A stretch of DNA of 64,000 bases from Niveispirillum sp943371025. GTDB taxonomy: Bacteria; Pseudomonadota; Alphaproteobacteria; Azospirillales; Azospirillaceae. The notes under the pieces were generated by a model. That model saw only the letters and a program-made list of their open reading frames with translations, had not been told where the DNA came from and did not search any database. The stretch is from contig CALRTC020000008.1 in the NCBI GenBank assembly GCA_943371025.1, forward strand, positions 1 to 64,000, read 5' to 3'. Shown here one piece after another: positions 34,074 through 43,856 of this stretch; position 1 is the first letter of the stretch; the number at the start of each line of letters is the position of its first letter. Made by a program: the position numbers and the translations under genes.

Positions 34074-35237
34074 TCAGCCACCTTTCACCACATTCAATAC
34101 GGCATCGGCCGCCCTTTGGCTGGGCGTCTTGTCGCCCCCCTGGCCCAGCCAGCGCGCCACCTGGCCCACGCCGTCAACCTGATCCCGCCGCGCCGCCGGT
34201 TCTTCCAGCAGCTGGATGACCGCGTCGGCCAGCTTTGGCGGCGTGCAATCGCCTTGCAACCGCTCGGGCACCAGCATCCGGTCCAGCATGATATTGACCA
34301 GATTGGCGTATTTCACCCGGATCAGCCGGCGGTACAGGCGATAGGTCAGCGGATGGATGCGATAGGCAATGACCGATGGCAACCGCGCCAGCGCCAGTTC
34401 CAGCGCTACCGTGCCGCTGGCCGCCAGACCGGCATCGGCTGCCGCCATGGCATCATACTTCTCCCCATCGCCCTCCACCACGATGGTGGGCACGGGCCAA
34501 CCGGATGCCGCCGCCCGCACGGGGGCCGCCACCTTGCCCAAGGTGGGCACGACGGCGCACAGGGTGGGGAAGTGCTGCTTCAGCAGCGCCAAGGTGGCCG
34601 CGAAATCGGGCAGCAGCACCTTGATCTCGCTGCGCCGGCTGCCAGGCAGCACGCAGAGCAGCGGCACATCGTCGGGAATGCCATGGCGGGCGCGGAAGCT
34701 GGGGCCATCCCCCTTCTCCACCCCCGCCTCCACGATGGAATGGCCGACAAAGGTGGCGGGCAGGCCCACCGCCTCGAAATAGGGCGGCTCGAACGGCAGC
34801 AGGACCAGCAGATGGTCCAGGAATTTGGCGATCTTCGCCGCCCGGCCTGGCCGCCAGGCCCAGACGGTGGGGGCGACATAATGGATCAGCTTGATCGATG
34901 GATCGGCCCGCCGCACCTTTTTCAGCACACGGAAGCAGAAATCCGGCGCGTCGATGGTGACCACGGCATCGGGTCGGGCTGCCAGGATGGCGCCCGCCGT
35001 CTGGTTGATGCGGCGGATCAGGTTGGGCAGCTTGGGCAGCAGTTCGGCCAGACCGAACAGGGTCAGTTCCTCCATGGGGAACAGGCTGTCCAGCCCCTCG
35101 GCGATCATGCGCTCACCCCCGACGCCGGCAAAGCGCACCTGCCCACCCGTCGCCTGCTTCAACGCCGCCATCAACCGGGCGCCCAGCACATCGCCAGAGG
35201 GTTCACCGGCGATCAGGAAGATCAACGGGGCCGTCAT
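34074..35237 (-). CDS. lpxB: Lipid-A-disaccharide synthase
   Basis: GT19 glycosyltransferase joining UDP-2,3-diacyl-GlcN and lipid X to the lipid A disaccharide (387 aa). It starts APLIFLIAGEPSGDVLGARLM, the LpxB N-terminus, with VAPTVWAWRPGRAAKI, LCVLPGSRRSEI and the C-terminal nucleotide-binding block ASGTVALELALARLPSVIAYR. Start and lpxI stop overlap as ATGA. Peripheral inner-membrane protein. Confidence 0.96.
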   Translation of the reverse strand: MTAPLIFLIAGEPSGDVLGARLMAALKQATGGQVRFAGVGGERMIAEGLDSLFPMEELTLFGLAELLPKLPNLIRRINQTAGAILAARPDAVVTIDAPDFCFRVLKKVRRADPSIKLIHYVAPTVWAWRPGRAAKIAKFLDHLLVLLPFEPPYFEAVGLPATFVGHSIVEAGVEKGDGPSFRARHGIPDDVPLLCVLPGSRRSEIKVLLPDFAATLALLKQHFPTLCAVVPTLGKVAAPVRAAASGWPVPTIVVEGDGEKYDAMAAADAGLAASGTVALELALARLPSVIAYRIHPLTYRLYRRLIRVKYANLVNIMLDRMLVPERLQGDCTPPKLADAVIQLLEEPAARRDQVDGVGQVARWLGQGGDKTPSQRAADAVLNVVKGG

Positions 35238-36052
35238 TCCGTCACCCCAACGATCCAGAGGCCGTCCGCATCCGCCGCCGCAAGGGCGGTTTCACGCCCC
35301 ACCAGCAGCGTACCGCCCGCTTCCGGCGCAATGCCAGCAAACCCAGCGGCGATACAGGCTGCCACCGTATCCGGCCCGATGGTGGGCAGGTCCAGCCGCC
35401 GGTCCTGCCCCGGCTTGGCCCGCTTCACCAACACGGGCCCTTGTCCCTGGCGTTTCAGCGCGGCACAGCGGGCGATCAGGGCGTCCGTGCCCTCGATGGC
35501 CTCCACGCCCAGCACCAGCCCCGCCTGCACCACCACGGACTGCCCCACATCGACGGCACCCAACGTACGGGCAACATCCATCCCGTGGGCAATGTCGGCC
35601 AGCCCCTGCGCATCCGGTGCCGCCCGCGTCAGCACCCCGGCCGGCATCAGCAGATCATCGATCAGGGATTGCACAGCCACGACCCGGAACCCCTCTTCCT
35701 CCAGCAGGGCGGCCACGGCCCGCAGCAATCCGTCATCGCCCAGGGCCTTCAGCCCCAGCCGGGCGAAGAACCGCGCCGCATACCAGTCCGGCCGCAGATC
35801 GGAAAGGGACGGCCGGCGCACACCACCGGCCATGACGATCTCCGTCACCCCTTCCGCCCGCAGCCGTTCCAGCACGGCCCCGGCCGCCCCCATGCGATAG
35901 GTTCCATGGGGCATGTCGGCCGACAGCCAGGCATCGGCCCCCTGCCCTTCCAGCGCCACCACGAAATAGGGCCGCCCGGCCCGCCGGCAGGTCGCCACCA
36001 ACTGGCGCGGCAGGTCGCCGCCGCCGGCGATGATGCCCAGCCGGCCCGTCAT
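35234..36052 (-). CDS. lpxI: UDP-2,3-diacylglucosamine pyrophosphatase LpxI
   Basis: 272-aa LpxI (DUF1009), the alphaproteobacterial replacement for LpxH; it hydrolyses UDP-2,3-diacyl-GlcN to lipid X. Typical features: GRLGIIAGGGDLPRQLV at the N-terminus, MAGGVRRPSLSDLRPDW, GVEAIEGTDALIARCA and RLDLPTIGPDTVAACIAAGFAGIA. Coupled by overlaps to lpxA (TGATG) and lpxB (ATGA). Together lpxA-lpxI-lpxB form a compact operon. Confidence 0.95.
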   Translation of the reverse strand: MTGRLGIIAGGGDLPRQLVATCRRAGRPYFVVALEGQGADAWLSADMPHGTYRMGAAGAVLERLRAEGVTEIVMAGGVRRPSLSDLRPDWYAARFFARLGLKALGDDGLLRAVAALLEEEGFRVVAVQSLIDDLLMPAGVLTRAAPDAQGLADIAHGMDVARTLGAVDVGQSVVVQAGLVLGVEAIEGTDALIARCAALKRQGQGPVLVKRAKPGQDRRLDLPTIGPDTVAACIAAGFAGIAPEAGGTLLVGRETALAAADADGLWIVGVTE

Positions 36053-36843
36053 CAGCCGCGCGGCAGGGTCAGGGCTCGGCTGCCCCTGTCGCCCAGGAAG
36101 GACAGCATCTCGGCCACGGTGCTGACCTCGCCCGCCTCTTCCGCTACGGCGGCAGCACGGCTGGCCAGGTCGCCCTCGCCCTCGAACAGTTTCTTGAAGG
36201 CGCTGCGCAGGGCGTGGATCTCGTCACGCGCAAAGCCGCGGCGCTGCAGTCCCACCAGATTCAGCCCGGCCAGATAGGCGCGGTCGCCCTTGACCAGACC
36301 ATAGGGGATCACGTCAGCTTCCACGCCCGACATGCCGCCGATCATGGCATGGGCGCCGATGCGCACGAACTGATGCACGGCCGACAGGCCGCCCAGCACC
36401 GCATGGTCACCCACCACCACATGCCCGCCCAGGGTGGCATTGTTGGCGAAAATCACATTATTGCCGACGATGCAGTCATGGCCGATATGGACACCGACCA
36501 TGAACAGGCCGCCATCGCCCACACGGGTCACCATGCCGCCACCCTCGGTGCCGGTATTCATGGTGACATTCTCCCGGATGCGGTTGTTGCGGCCGATGAT
36601 CAGTTCCGACGGCTCGCCCTTGTATTTCAGGTCCTGCGGCGCATGACCCAGCGAGGCGAAAGGATAGACCACGGTGCCCTCGCCGATGGTCGTACGGCCG
36701 TCGACGGCCACATGGCTGACCAGACGGACATAATCCCCCAGCACCACATGGGGACCGACCACACAGAAGGGACCGATCTCCACACCGGCGCCCAGACGCG
36801 CACCCGGATCAACCACGGCACTGGGATGGATGTTCGCACTCAT
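36052..36843 (-). CDS. lpxA: UDP-N-acetylglucosamine acyltransferase LpxA
   Basis: First enzyme of lipid A synthesis, a trimeric left-handed beta-helix acyltransferase (263 aa). Hexapeptide repeats run through the first two thirds (IHPSAVVDPGARLGAGVEIGP...). The catalytic His is in GHDCIVGNNVIFANNATLGGH-type context and the C-terminal helical domain starts near NLVGLQRRGFARDEIHALRSAFK. I start at MSANIHPSAVV; an upstream ATG in frame is non-homologous. It shares substrate acyl-ACP with the adjacent fabZ. Confidence 0.96.
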   Translation of the reverse strand: MSANIHPSAVVDPGARLGAGVEIGPFCVVGPHVVLGDYVRLVSHVAVDGRTTIGEGTVVYPFASLGHAPQDLKYKGEPSELIIGRNNRIRENVTMNTGTEGGGMVTRVGDGGLFMVGVHIGHDCIVGNNVIFANNATLGGHVVVGDHAVLGGLSAVHQFVRIGAHAMIGGMSGVEADVIPYGLVKGDRAYLAGLNLVGLQRRGFARDEIHALRSAFKKLFEGEGDLASRAAAVAEEAGEVSTVAEMLSFLGDRGSRALTLPRG

Positions 36844-36875
36844 CGGCCGGAACCTCGGATCAGTTGATATGAGAA

Positions 36876-36894
36876 GGGGCGGATGCTCCGCCCC
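36876..36894 (-). terminator. Hairpin between fabZ and lpxA
   Basis: GGGGCGGA-3 nt-TCCGCCCC; on the minus strand it is followed by TTCTCATAT, a weak terminator or attenuator in the 156-base fabZ-lpxA gap. lpxA-lpxI-lpxB may therefore have their own promoter. Confidence 0.5.
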
Positions 36895-36999
36895 CGCCCC
36901 GTGCCTATCAAAGGCGTTTGACAAAATTGCGTCCGGCGCCCGGCCCGCCGGTCATTTTTGTGACCGCACCAGCCCGGCGTCTGAGGGAACGGACAAAAC

Positions 37000-37473
37000 T
37001 CACTCCCCCATGACGATCATGGCCGTATAGGTGGCTTCAGCATGCAGGTTGCCGTCCACCCACGCCTCACCCCGGAATTTCCAGACATTGCGGCGGTTCT
37101 GGATCTTCTGGACCTTGATGTGGATCTGGTCGCCCGGAACGATGGGGCGGCGGAACTTGGCTTCCTCGATCCCCATGAAATACACGAGCCGCCCCTCCGC
37201 TTCCTGTCCCAGCGTCTGCATGACCAGGATGGCGGATGTCTGGGCCATGGCCTCCACGATCATCACGCCCGGAAATACCGGCTTCTGCGGGAAATGGCCC
37301 GTGAAGATGGGTTCGTTCATCGTCACGTTCTTGATGCCGGTGCAGCTTTCACCGGGGACGATGTCCTTCACCTTGTCGACCAGCAGCATCGGATACCGGT
37401 GCGGGATCAGTTGCATGATCCGGTTGATATCCAGGCTGGTCAGTTCTTCCTTACTCGTTTCCGTCGTGCTCAT
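37000..37473 (-). CDS. fabZ: 3-hydroxyacyl-ACP dehydratase FabZ
   Basis: Hot-dog-fold dehydratase of fatty-acid elongation, 157 aa. The active-site His and Glu are in the classic IFTGHFPQKPVFPGVMIVEAMAQ region; MQLIPHRYPMLLVDKV and FMGIEEAKFRRPIVPGDQ are also standard. It begins MSTTETSKEELTSLD and overlaps the lpxD 3' end by 23 bases. The lpxD-fabZ-lpxA order links acyl chain supply to lipid A. Confidence 0.96.
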   Translation of the reverse strand: MSTTETSKEELTSLDINRIMQLIPHRYPMLLVDKVKDIVPGESCTGIKNVTMNEPIFTGHFPQKPVFPGVMIVEAMAQTSAILVMQTLGQEAEGRLVYFMGIEEAKFRRPIVPGDQIHIKVQKIQNRRNVWKFRGEAWVDGNLHAEATYTAMIVMGE

Positions 37474-38500
37474 CGCCCCGTCCACTTTTACCCTTCGCCA
37501 TTCGGGCCATCATTGCCACCTGGCGGAAATATTGCCGTTTGGGCTGCGCCGGCGTGCCGAACACTTCCGTCATTGCCGGCACGTCCCGCATGACGCCGCT
37601 CTGCGCGGCGATGCGGGCCCCGGCCCCGATGGTCAGGTGGCCGGCCACCCCGGCCTGCGCCGCCAGCACGGCATGATGGTCGAACTTCGTGCTTCCCGAA
37701 ATGCCGGACTGGGCCACGATGACGCAGCCGGCACCAAGCGTGACGTTGTGCCCGATCTGGACCAGATTATCAATCATGCAGCCCCGTCCGATCACGGTAT
37801 CGGGGCCGGCGCCGCGATCGATGGTGCTGTTGGCCCCCACCTCCACATCATCCTCGATGATGACGCGGCCCATCTGCGGCACCCGGACATGGCCCGTGAC
37901 GTCCATGGCGAAGCCGAACCCGTCCTGCCCGATGCGCACCCCCGGATACAGCGTGACCCGGTCCCCGACCAGACAGTGGGACAGCGAGGCGCAGGCACCG
38001 ATGACGCAATCGGCCCCCACCCGCACATTGCGGCCGATGACGGCATTGGCGGCGATGCGGGTACGGACCCCGATCTCCGCCCCGGCCTCGATCACGGCAC
38101 CCGCCGCCACCTCCACGCCATCGCCCAGAACGGCGGTCGCATCGACATGGGCAGCGGGGGAGATGATGCCGCTGCCCACCGGCACCGGATAGAAGGCCTG
38201 GGCGCAAAGCGCATAGCTGCGATAGGGCTTGGTGGACAGCAGCAGCGCCATGCCCGCCGGCGCCTTGTCGGCCAGCGACGGATGCACGACGCAGGCGGCG
38301 GCGCGGCTGGCCTGGAACGCCTCGACATATTTGCGATTGTCCAGAAAGCTCAAATGCCCTTCGTCGGCCTGATCCAGCGGCGCGACGTCATGCAGCAGCA
38401 AGTCCGGGTCACCACCGGGGGCCACGCTGGCGCCCGACCGGGCAGCCAGCTGGCCAAGTGTGAAGGGACCGGCACGGTCGAAGAAGCGGGGATCGGCCAT
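37451..38500 (-). CDS. lpxD: UDP-3-O-(3-hydroxyacyl)glucosamine N-acyltransferase
   Basis: 349-aa LpxD, third enzyme of lipid A synthesis. The N-terminal uridine-binding domain (LGQLAARSGASVAPGGDPDLLLHDVAPLDQA, then LSFLDNRKY) precedes a long hexapeptide-repeat beta-helix and a C-terminal helix (RQYFRQVAMMARMAKG). Catalytic-His region FDHHAVLAAQAGVAGH-like is present. AGAGGT upstream selects MADPRFFDRAG. Confidence 0.96.
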   Translation of the reverse strand: MADPRFFDRAGPFTLGQLAARSGASVAPGGDPDLLLHDVAPLDQADEGHLSFLDNRKYVEAFQASRAAACVVHPSLADKAPAGMALLLSTKPYRSYALCAQAFYPVPVGSGIISPAAHVDATAVLGDGVEVAAGAVIEAGAEIGVRTRIAANAVIGRNVRVGADCVIGACASLSHCLVGDRVTLYPGVRIGQDGFGFAMDVTGHVRVPQMGRVIIEDDVEVGANSTIDRGAGPDTVIGRGCMIDNLVQIGHNVTLGAGCVIVAQSGISGSTKFDHHAVLAAQAGVAGHLTIGAGARIAAQSGVMRDVPAMTEVFGTPAQPKRQYFRQVAMMARMAKGKSGRGDEHDGNE

Positions 38501-38532
38501 GGGTGACCTCTCACATGTTGGCTGCGGCCCGG

Positions 38533-39138
38533 TCAGGGGGCCGGCGGCGGCGGCACATTGACGGTAACCTGCGGAAGGCGGCTGTTCAGCCGCTCCAGCA
38601 CCTCGGCCGTGATATCGGCCGACCCGCCCGCCTGATAGACGATGAACTGGCGGGAAATGACCAGCGTGGCGCCGGATTCCTTGGCAACCTCGGCGATCAC
38701 CTGGTCCAGGATATTGATGACGCTGTTGCGTGCCTGGTTGAAGGCGATGTCCAGCCGGCGGGTCCGTTCCTGCAACGCCCGGCCTGTGGCCGACACGCGG
38801 GTTTCGAACTCCGTCCGCTTGCGATCGAATTCCTCCACCGACACGGTCTGGCGCAGCTGCGCCAGTTCCTGCTCGGCCTGGCGCAGACCTTCCTGCTGGT
38901 GCCCCACGTCGCGCTGCAGCTGTTCCTTCTGCGTATCCAGCTGCTGCTGGATGGCACGCATGGCCGTGGCCTGCTGCAGGACATTGGGGATGTCCACCAC
39001 CGCGACCTGGGCATAGGGAAGGGTGCGGCGTGCCTGGGCCACCGGCTGGGTCTGCGCCTCCTGCGCCGACGCCGCAGATGCCATCGGCCCGGCCACAAGG
39101 GCCAGGCCGAAGCAAAGGGCCGTCAGGCGCCGGATCAC
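38533..39138 (-). CDS. skp: Skp/OmpH-family periplasmic chaperone
   Basis: 201-aa periplasmic chaperone that carries unfolded outer-membrane proteins to BamA. A signal peptide (to about residue 25, ASAASA|QEA) is followed by a small beta part (VAVVDIPNVLQQA) and long charged coiled-coil tentacles (QQQLDTQKEQLQRDV ... RALQERTRRLDIAFNQAR), then VINILDQVIAEVAKESGATLVISRQFIVY. It sits between bamA and lpxD as in most proteobacteria. Confidence 0.92.
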   Translation of the reverse strand: MIRRLTALCFGLALVAGPMASAASAQEAQTQPVAQARRTLPYAQVAVVDIPNVLQQATAMRAIQQQLDTQKEQLQRDVGHQQEGLRQAEQELAQLRQTVSVEEFDRKRTEFETRVSATGRALQERTRRLDIAFNQARNSVINILDQVIAEVAKESGATLVISRQFIVYQAGGSADITAEVLERLNSRLPQVTVNVPPPPAP

Positions 39139-39152
39139 CCCCGCACCCCGCG

Positions 39153-41480
39153 TCAGAACCGGGTACCGAAGCTGAATTTCAGCGTTTCGGTCTGGTCATA
39201 GGGTTCCTTGGCCAGCGGCTTGGCCAGATCCAGGCGGATCGGACCGAAGGGCGACTTCCACGACACGCCCACACCGGCCGACATGCGGATCTTCGAGCTG
39301 TCATAGAACACATCGCCCTCGCCCGGTGTCGTCTTGGCCTGCGTCAGGGTACCGGCATCGTAGAAGACATGCGCCTTCACGCCCAGTTCGTCCGGCAGAC
39401 CCAGCTTCGACGTCAGTTCCAGGCTGGACCGGGCGAAGATCGTACCGCCCAGTGCATCGCTGGCCGACGGGTTCGACAGGTCCGGCACGTTGCGCGGGCC
39501 GATACCACCGATTTCGAAGCCGCGCAGCGTGTCGCCACCGATGAAGAAGCGATCATTGATGCGCAGATCCTTGCCCATGCCCCAGATATGGCCGGCTTCG
39601 GTCGTCAGGCTCAGCACCATCTGTTCAAACGGCGCCCAATATTGGGCGGCAGTGACGCGGTTGCGCAGATAGCGGGTATCGCCGCCCAGACCAGCGAACT
39701 CCACCGACCACAGGAAGTAATAGCCGCTGGTCGGCTCCAGCTTGCTGTCACGTTCGTCATAGAGCAGCTGGCTTTCCACCGACGACGTGACCGTCGTGCC
39801 TTCCTGGTCAAGCAGGAAGCGGGAGCTGCCGTAATAGACGTTCTTGATGGTGTTCTGCGACAGCGAGTAGCTGACGCGCTGGCGCAGCTTCTCCGACAAA
39901 GGATAGCCGGCGCGCAGCACGACGCCCGTGCTTTCCAGATCATAGGTGATGGTGTCGCGGCTGTCGCGCACGACGCGGAACACGTCCACACCGGCCGCCA
40001 GATCACGATCCAGGAAATAGGGTTCGGTATAACCCAGATCCACCTCGAAGCTGCGCGACGACACCATGGTCGACAGGCGCAGATCCTGGCCGGTACCCAG
40101 CAGGTTGCGCTGACGGATGGAGAAGTCCAGCAAGGCGCCGTCGGTCGACGAATAGCCGGCACCCAGCTGGATTTCACCGGTGGGCTGTTCCTCGACCTCG
40201 ATGGTGATGACCGACTGGTCGCGGCTGCTGCCCTCCGCCGTCTTCAGTTCGACGCCGGACTCCATGAAATAGCCCAGGTCCTTGATGCGCTGTTCGGAGC
40301 GCTTGACCTTGGAAATGCTGAACGGGTCGCCTTCGACCACCAGCATCTCGCGGCGGATGACCTTGTCCAGGGTATTGTAATTGCCGATGATGTCGATGCG
40401 CTCGACGAAGACGCGCGGCGTCTCCTTCAGCTCGAACACCACATCGATCGTCTGGTCTTCCTGATTGCGCTGAAGCAGCGGATCGATATCGACGAAGGCA
40501 TATTGCAGATCGCCCAGGCGATTGGTCAGCGCCGTGATGCTCTCTTCGATCTTGTCGCCATTGTACCACTCGCCGCTATAGGCGTTGATCGCCTCATAGA
40601 GCGGGGTGACATCCACGTCGGGGATGTCGGACTGGATCTCGATCTTGCCGAACTTGTAGCGCTTGCCTTCATCCACCGTCATGGTGATGAAGAATTCCTC
40701 GCGGTCGGGCGTCAGTTCCGCGACAGAGGTCAGCACCTTGAAGTCGGCATAACCGTTGCGCAGATAGTGGCGGCGGACCTGCTCCTGGTCATAGCGCAGG
40801 CGCTCGGGATCGTAATTGTCGTTGGACGACAGGAACCGCCACCAGCGCGATTCCTTGGTGATCATGATCTCGCGCAGCTCATCATCGTCGAACACGTTGT
40901 TGTTGACGAAATTGATGGCCTGGACGCCCGTCATCTGACCTTCCTCGATCTCGAAGATCAGGTCGACGCGGTTCTGCTCCAGCTGCACGATCTTGGGCTC
41001 GATCCGGGCTGCAAACCGGCCCTTGCGCCGGTACAGCTCCTGAATCCGCTCCACATCATTCTGCACGCGGGTGCGGGTATAGACCGTGCGGGGGCGCAGC
41101 TGGACCTCCTGGTTCAGGTCCTCCAGCTTGATGCGCTTGTTCCCCTCGAACGCGATGCGGTTGATGATGGGGTTTTCCACCACCGATACCAGCATCACGC
41201 CGCCGTCGCGCCGGATCGACACGTCGGCGAACAGGCCCGTGGCGAACAGCGATTTCAGCGACTGGTCGATCTTATCCGGATCGAAGCTGTCACCCGCCTG
41301 TACCGTCAGGTACGAACGGATGGTCGCGCCCTCGATACGCTGAGAGCCTTCGACACGGATTTCGCGAATGATGCCACCATCAAACGCCTCCTGGGCCATG
41401 GCGCCGGTCGACAGCGCGATGGCGGATGTTGCGGTGCCGCCCAGGAGCAGGCACAGCGCGAACCTGGAAACCGAGACCAA
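39153..41480 (-). CDS. bamA: Outer-membrane assembly factor BamA
   Basis: Omp85-family insertase core of the BAM complex, about 775 aa. Signal peptide, five POTRA repeats (about 30-425; first starts IREIRVEGSQRIEGATIRSYL), then a 16-strand barrel with the VRGF-equivalent TLRGFEIGGIGPRN and a C-terminal Phe (LKFSFGTRF). No ATG gives a proper signal peptide; I propose the TTG at 41480 (giving VSVSRFALCLLLGG), preceded by GGGGGAA and 17 bases after rseP. An ATG at 41555 would overlap rseP and add a non-homologous tail. Confidence 0.93.
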   Translation of the reverse strand: MVSVSRFALCLLLGGTATSAIALSTGAMAQEAFDGGIIREIRVEGSQRIEGATIRSYLTVQAGDSFDPDKIDQSLKSLFATGLFADVSIRRDGGVMLVSVVENPIINRIAFEGNKRIKLEDLNQEVQLRPRTVYTRTRVQNDVERIQELYRRKGRFAARIEPKIVQLEQNRVDLIFEIEEGQMTGVQAINFVNNNVFDDDELREIMITKESRWWRFLSSNDNYDPERLRYDQEQVRRHYLRNGYADFKVLTSVAELTPDREEFFITMTVDEGKRYKFGKIEIQSDIPDVDVTPLYEAINAYSGEWYNGDKIEESITALTNRLGDLQYAFVDIDPLLQRNQEDQTIDVVFELKETPRVFVERIDIIGNYNTLDKVIRREMLVVEGDPFSISKVKRSEQRIKDLGYFMESGVELKTAEGSSRDQSVITIEVEEQPTGEIQLGAGYSSTDGALLDFSIRQRNLLGTGQDLRLSTMVSSRSFEVDLGYTEPYFLDRDLAAGVDVFRVVRDSRDTITYDLESTGVVLRAGYPLSEKLRQRVSYSLSQNTIKNVYYGSSRFLLDQEGTTVTSSVESQLLYDERDSKLEPTSGYYFLWSVEFAGLGGDTRYLRNRVTAAQYWAPFEQMVLSLTTEAGHIWGMGKDLRINDRFFIGGDTLRGFEIGGIGPRNVPDLSNPSASDALGGTIFARSSLELTSKLGLPDELGVKAHVFYDAGTLTQAKTTPGEGDVFYDSSKIRMSAGVGVSWKSPFGPIRLDLAKPLAKEPYDQTETLKFSFGTRF

Positions 41481-41497
41481 CTGTTCCCCCAAAAAGG

Positions 41498-42652
41498 CTA
41501 AGACAGGACACCCTTGATGAAATCGACGACACGCAGTTGGACAAGGTCGTTCCACGTCGCGAAAATCATCAAGGTCAATACCAAAGCCAGACCGACCCGG
41601 AAACCATATTCCTGAGCCCGCTCGCCGAGAGGCCGTCCGCGGACGGCCTCCACTGCGTAATACAGCAAATGCCCCCCGTCCAGCATCGGAATGGGGAACA
41701 GGTTGATCAGGCCCAGATTGATGGACAGAACGGCGATGAACCAGATCATGGTCACAAAGCCGGTCTGGGCCACCTGGCCCGACATCTGGGCAATACGCAA
41801 CGGACCACCCAGTTCGGCGGTGCTGCGGATCCCCATCACCATCTGCGCTACGCCATCAAGCGTGCCTTCCGTCATCTGCACCGTCTGTTTGGCGGCCTCC
41901 CAAAGGGCCGTCAATGGCGTCTGGCGGCGATATTCGTCACTGACACGCATCACCCCCAGCCGGCCTATCGTATGGATATTGCCAAACCGGTCTTCCATCT
42001 TTTCCGGACGGGGCGTGACGGTCAGTTCCAGGCGCTGCATCTTGTCCGGATCGGCCGGATCGGCCCGTTCGACCACCATCGTGACCGTGCGGCCGGGATT
42101 CATGACGATGACGCCCAGCACATCCTCGAACCGCGGCGTATCCCGCCCATCCATGGAGACGATGCGGTCACCGGCCTGCATGCCGGCCTGGGCCGCCGCC
42201 CCGTCGGGCAGTACGTCCCGGATCACGGGCGGGGTGTAGGGCTGGCCATAGACCATGAACATGAAGGCCAGGGCCAGGATGGCGAACAGGAAGTTCGCCA
42301 AGGGTCCGGCCACGACGATGGCCATGCGCTGCCCCACCCGCTTATGGTGGAAGGACACGGCGCGCTGGGCCGGTGTCATCTTGTCCAGGCCGCTGCCGGG
42401 CGTGCTGGCGGCACCGGCATCGCCATACATCTTCACATAGCCGCCCAGCGGGATCAGGCTGAACTTCCAGCGTGTGCCGTGACGATCGGTGCGACCGAAA
42501 ATCTCCGGCCCGAAGCCGATGGAAAACACCTCGACCCGCACGCCGTTGCGGCGCGCGACCAGGAAATGTCCCATCTCGTGCACAAAGACCAGAATGGTCA
42601 GCACGACGAGGAACATCACCCCGTAATTCCAGACGAAGCCGAAGACTTCCAT
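41498..42652 (-). CDS. rseP: Site-2 intramembrane protease RseP
   Basis: 384-aa zinc metalloprotease of the inner membrane that cleaves anti-sigma factors and signal-peptide remnants. HExxH is at 25-29 (VHEMGHFLVARR), the central PDZ domain lies at about 120-225 (VLPDGAAAQAGMQAGDRIVSMDG), and the second zinc-binding motif NLFPIPMLDGGHLL follows near the C-terminus. Standard position between dxr and bamA. Confidence 0.96.
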   Translation of the reverse strand: MEVFGFVWNYGVMFLVVLTILVFVHEMGHFLVARRNGVRVEVFSIGFGPEIFGRTDRHGTRWKFSLIPLGGYVKMYGDAGAASTPGSGLDKMTPAQRAVSFHHKRVGQRMAIVVAGPLANFLFAILALAFMFMVYGQPYTPPVIRDVLPDGAAAQAGMQAGDRIVSMDGRDTPRFEDVLGVIVMNPGRTVTMVVERADPADPDKMQRLELTVTPRPEKMEDRFGNIHTIGRLGVMRVSDEYRRQTPLTALWEAAKQTVQMTEGTLDGVAQMVMGIRSTAELGGPLRIAQMSGQVAQTGFVTMIWFIAVLSINLGLINLFPIPMLDGGHLLYYAVEAVRGRPLGERAQEYGFRVGLALVLTLMIFATWNDLVQLRVVDFIKGVLS

Positions 42653-42677
42653 TCAGTGCGCCTCCAGGGGCCCGGAC

Positions 42678-43856
42678 TCAGTTGCGCCGACCTAATACGG
42701 CAATTTCGGCTTTCGCGTGGCGGCGTGCGGCCATATCCGCATCTTCCACCGCCGCCAGCGTATCCAGCGTCCCATGCGGCAGGGCCGACAGGCAGCTTTC
42801 GACCACGCGCGGAATATCCAGAAAGCCCAGCGTTCCGGCCAGGAATGCCGCCACCGCCACCTCGTTCGCGGCATTCAGGATTGTAGGGGCCGCCCCCCCG
42901 CTTTGCAAGGCGCGCCGGGCCAGCTCCAATGCTGGAAAACGCAGCGGATCGGGCGACTCGAAGGTCAGGCTGGCGGCCTTGACCAGATCCAGCCGCTCGC
43001 CCGGCGTGGGCAGCCGGTCCGGCCAGGCCAGCGCCACGGCAATGGGCGTGCGCATGTCGGGCGTGCCCAGTTGGGCCAGTACCGACCCGTCGACATATTC
43101 GACCAGGGAATGGATCACCGACTGCGGATGGACCAACACGTCGATGCGATCCTCCGGCATGGCGAACAGATGATGGGCCTCGATCAGTTCCAGGCCCTTG
43201 TTCATCATGCTGGCGCTGTCGACGCTGATCTTGGCGCCCATGGACCAGTTGGGGTGGGCGCAGGCCTGGGCCGGCGTCACCCCGTCCATGGCCTGCCTTG
43301 TCCAGGTGCGGAACGGCCCGCCCGACGCGGTCAGGACCAGGCGGGAAATGCCCTCGCGCCGGGCCTCGTCGAAGACCTGGAAGATGGCGCTGTGCTCGCT
43401 GTCGACGGGCAGCAGGGTGGCGCCGTGGCGGCGCACCTCTGCCATCACCAGATCGCCGGCGCAGACCAGCACTTCCTTGTTGGCAAAGGCCACCGTGGCC
43501 CCGCGTCGGATGGCGGCCAGGGTGGGGGCCAGGCCGGCGGCACCGACGATGGCGGCCATCACCCAGTCGGCGGCGGGCCGGCTGGCAGCCTCCACCACGG
43601 CCGCAGGTCCGGCCGCCAGTTCGATGCCGGTGTCGCCCAGGGCGTCCTTCAGGTCGGCATAGGCGCCTTCATCGGCCACCACGGCCAGGGCCGGACGCAG
43701 CAGGCGGGCCTGCTCGGCCAGCTTGGGCACATTGCGGCCGGCGACCAGCGCTTCCACCTGGAAGCGGTCGGGATATGCGGCCAGCAGTTCCACCGTGTTG
43801 CTGCCCACCGACCCGGTGCTGCCCAGCACGGTGACGCGGCGCTTCGGACCAGACAT
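42678..43856 (-). CDS. dxr: 1-deoxy-D-xylulose-5-phosphate reductoisomerase
   Basis: Second enzyme of the MEP isoprenoid pathway (392 aa), making MEP for undecaprenyl and quinone synthesis. NADPH-binding GSTGSVGSNTVELL is at the N-terminus; metal/substrate residues are in VDSEHSAIFQ, LTASGGPFR and HPNWSMGAKISVDSASMMNKGLELIEAHHLF. The ATG of MSGPKRR overlaps the cdsA stop as TGATG, fixing the start; a Met six codons upstream is inside cdsA. Confidence 0.96.
   Translation of the reverse strand: MSGPKRRVTVLGSTGSVGSNTVELLAAYPDRFQVEALVAGRNVPKLAEQARLLRPALAVVADEGAYADLKDALGDTGIELAAGPAAVVEAASRPAADWVMAAIVGAAGLAPTLAAIRRGATVAFANKEVLVCAGDLVMAEVRRHGATLLPVDSEHSAIFQVFDEARREGISRLVLTASGGPFRTWTRQAMDGVTPAQACAHPNWSMGAKISVDSASMMNKGLELIEAHHLFAMPEDRIDVLVHPQSVIHSLVEYVDGSVLAQLGTPDMRTPIAVALAWPDRLPTPGERLDLVKAASLTFESPDPLRFPALELARRALQSGGAAPTILNAANEVAVAAFLAGTLGFLDIPRVVESCLSALPHGTLDTLAAVEDADMAARRHAKAEIAVLGRRN

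Noticed and set aside
39030..41501. Long open plus-strand frame opposite bamA and skp
   Set aside because: Shadow of highly conserved minus-strand genes; no start signal or recognisable motif.
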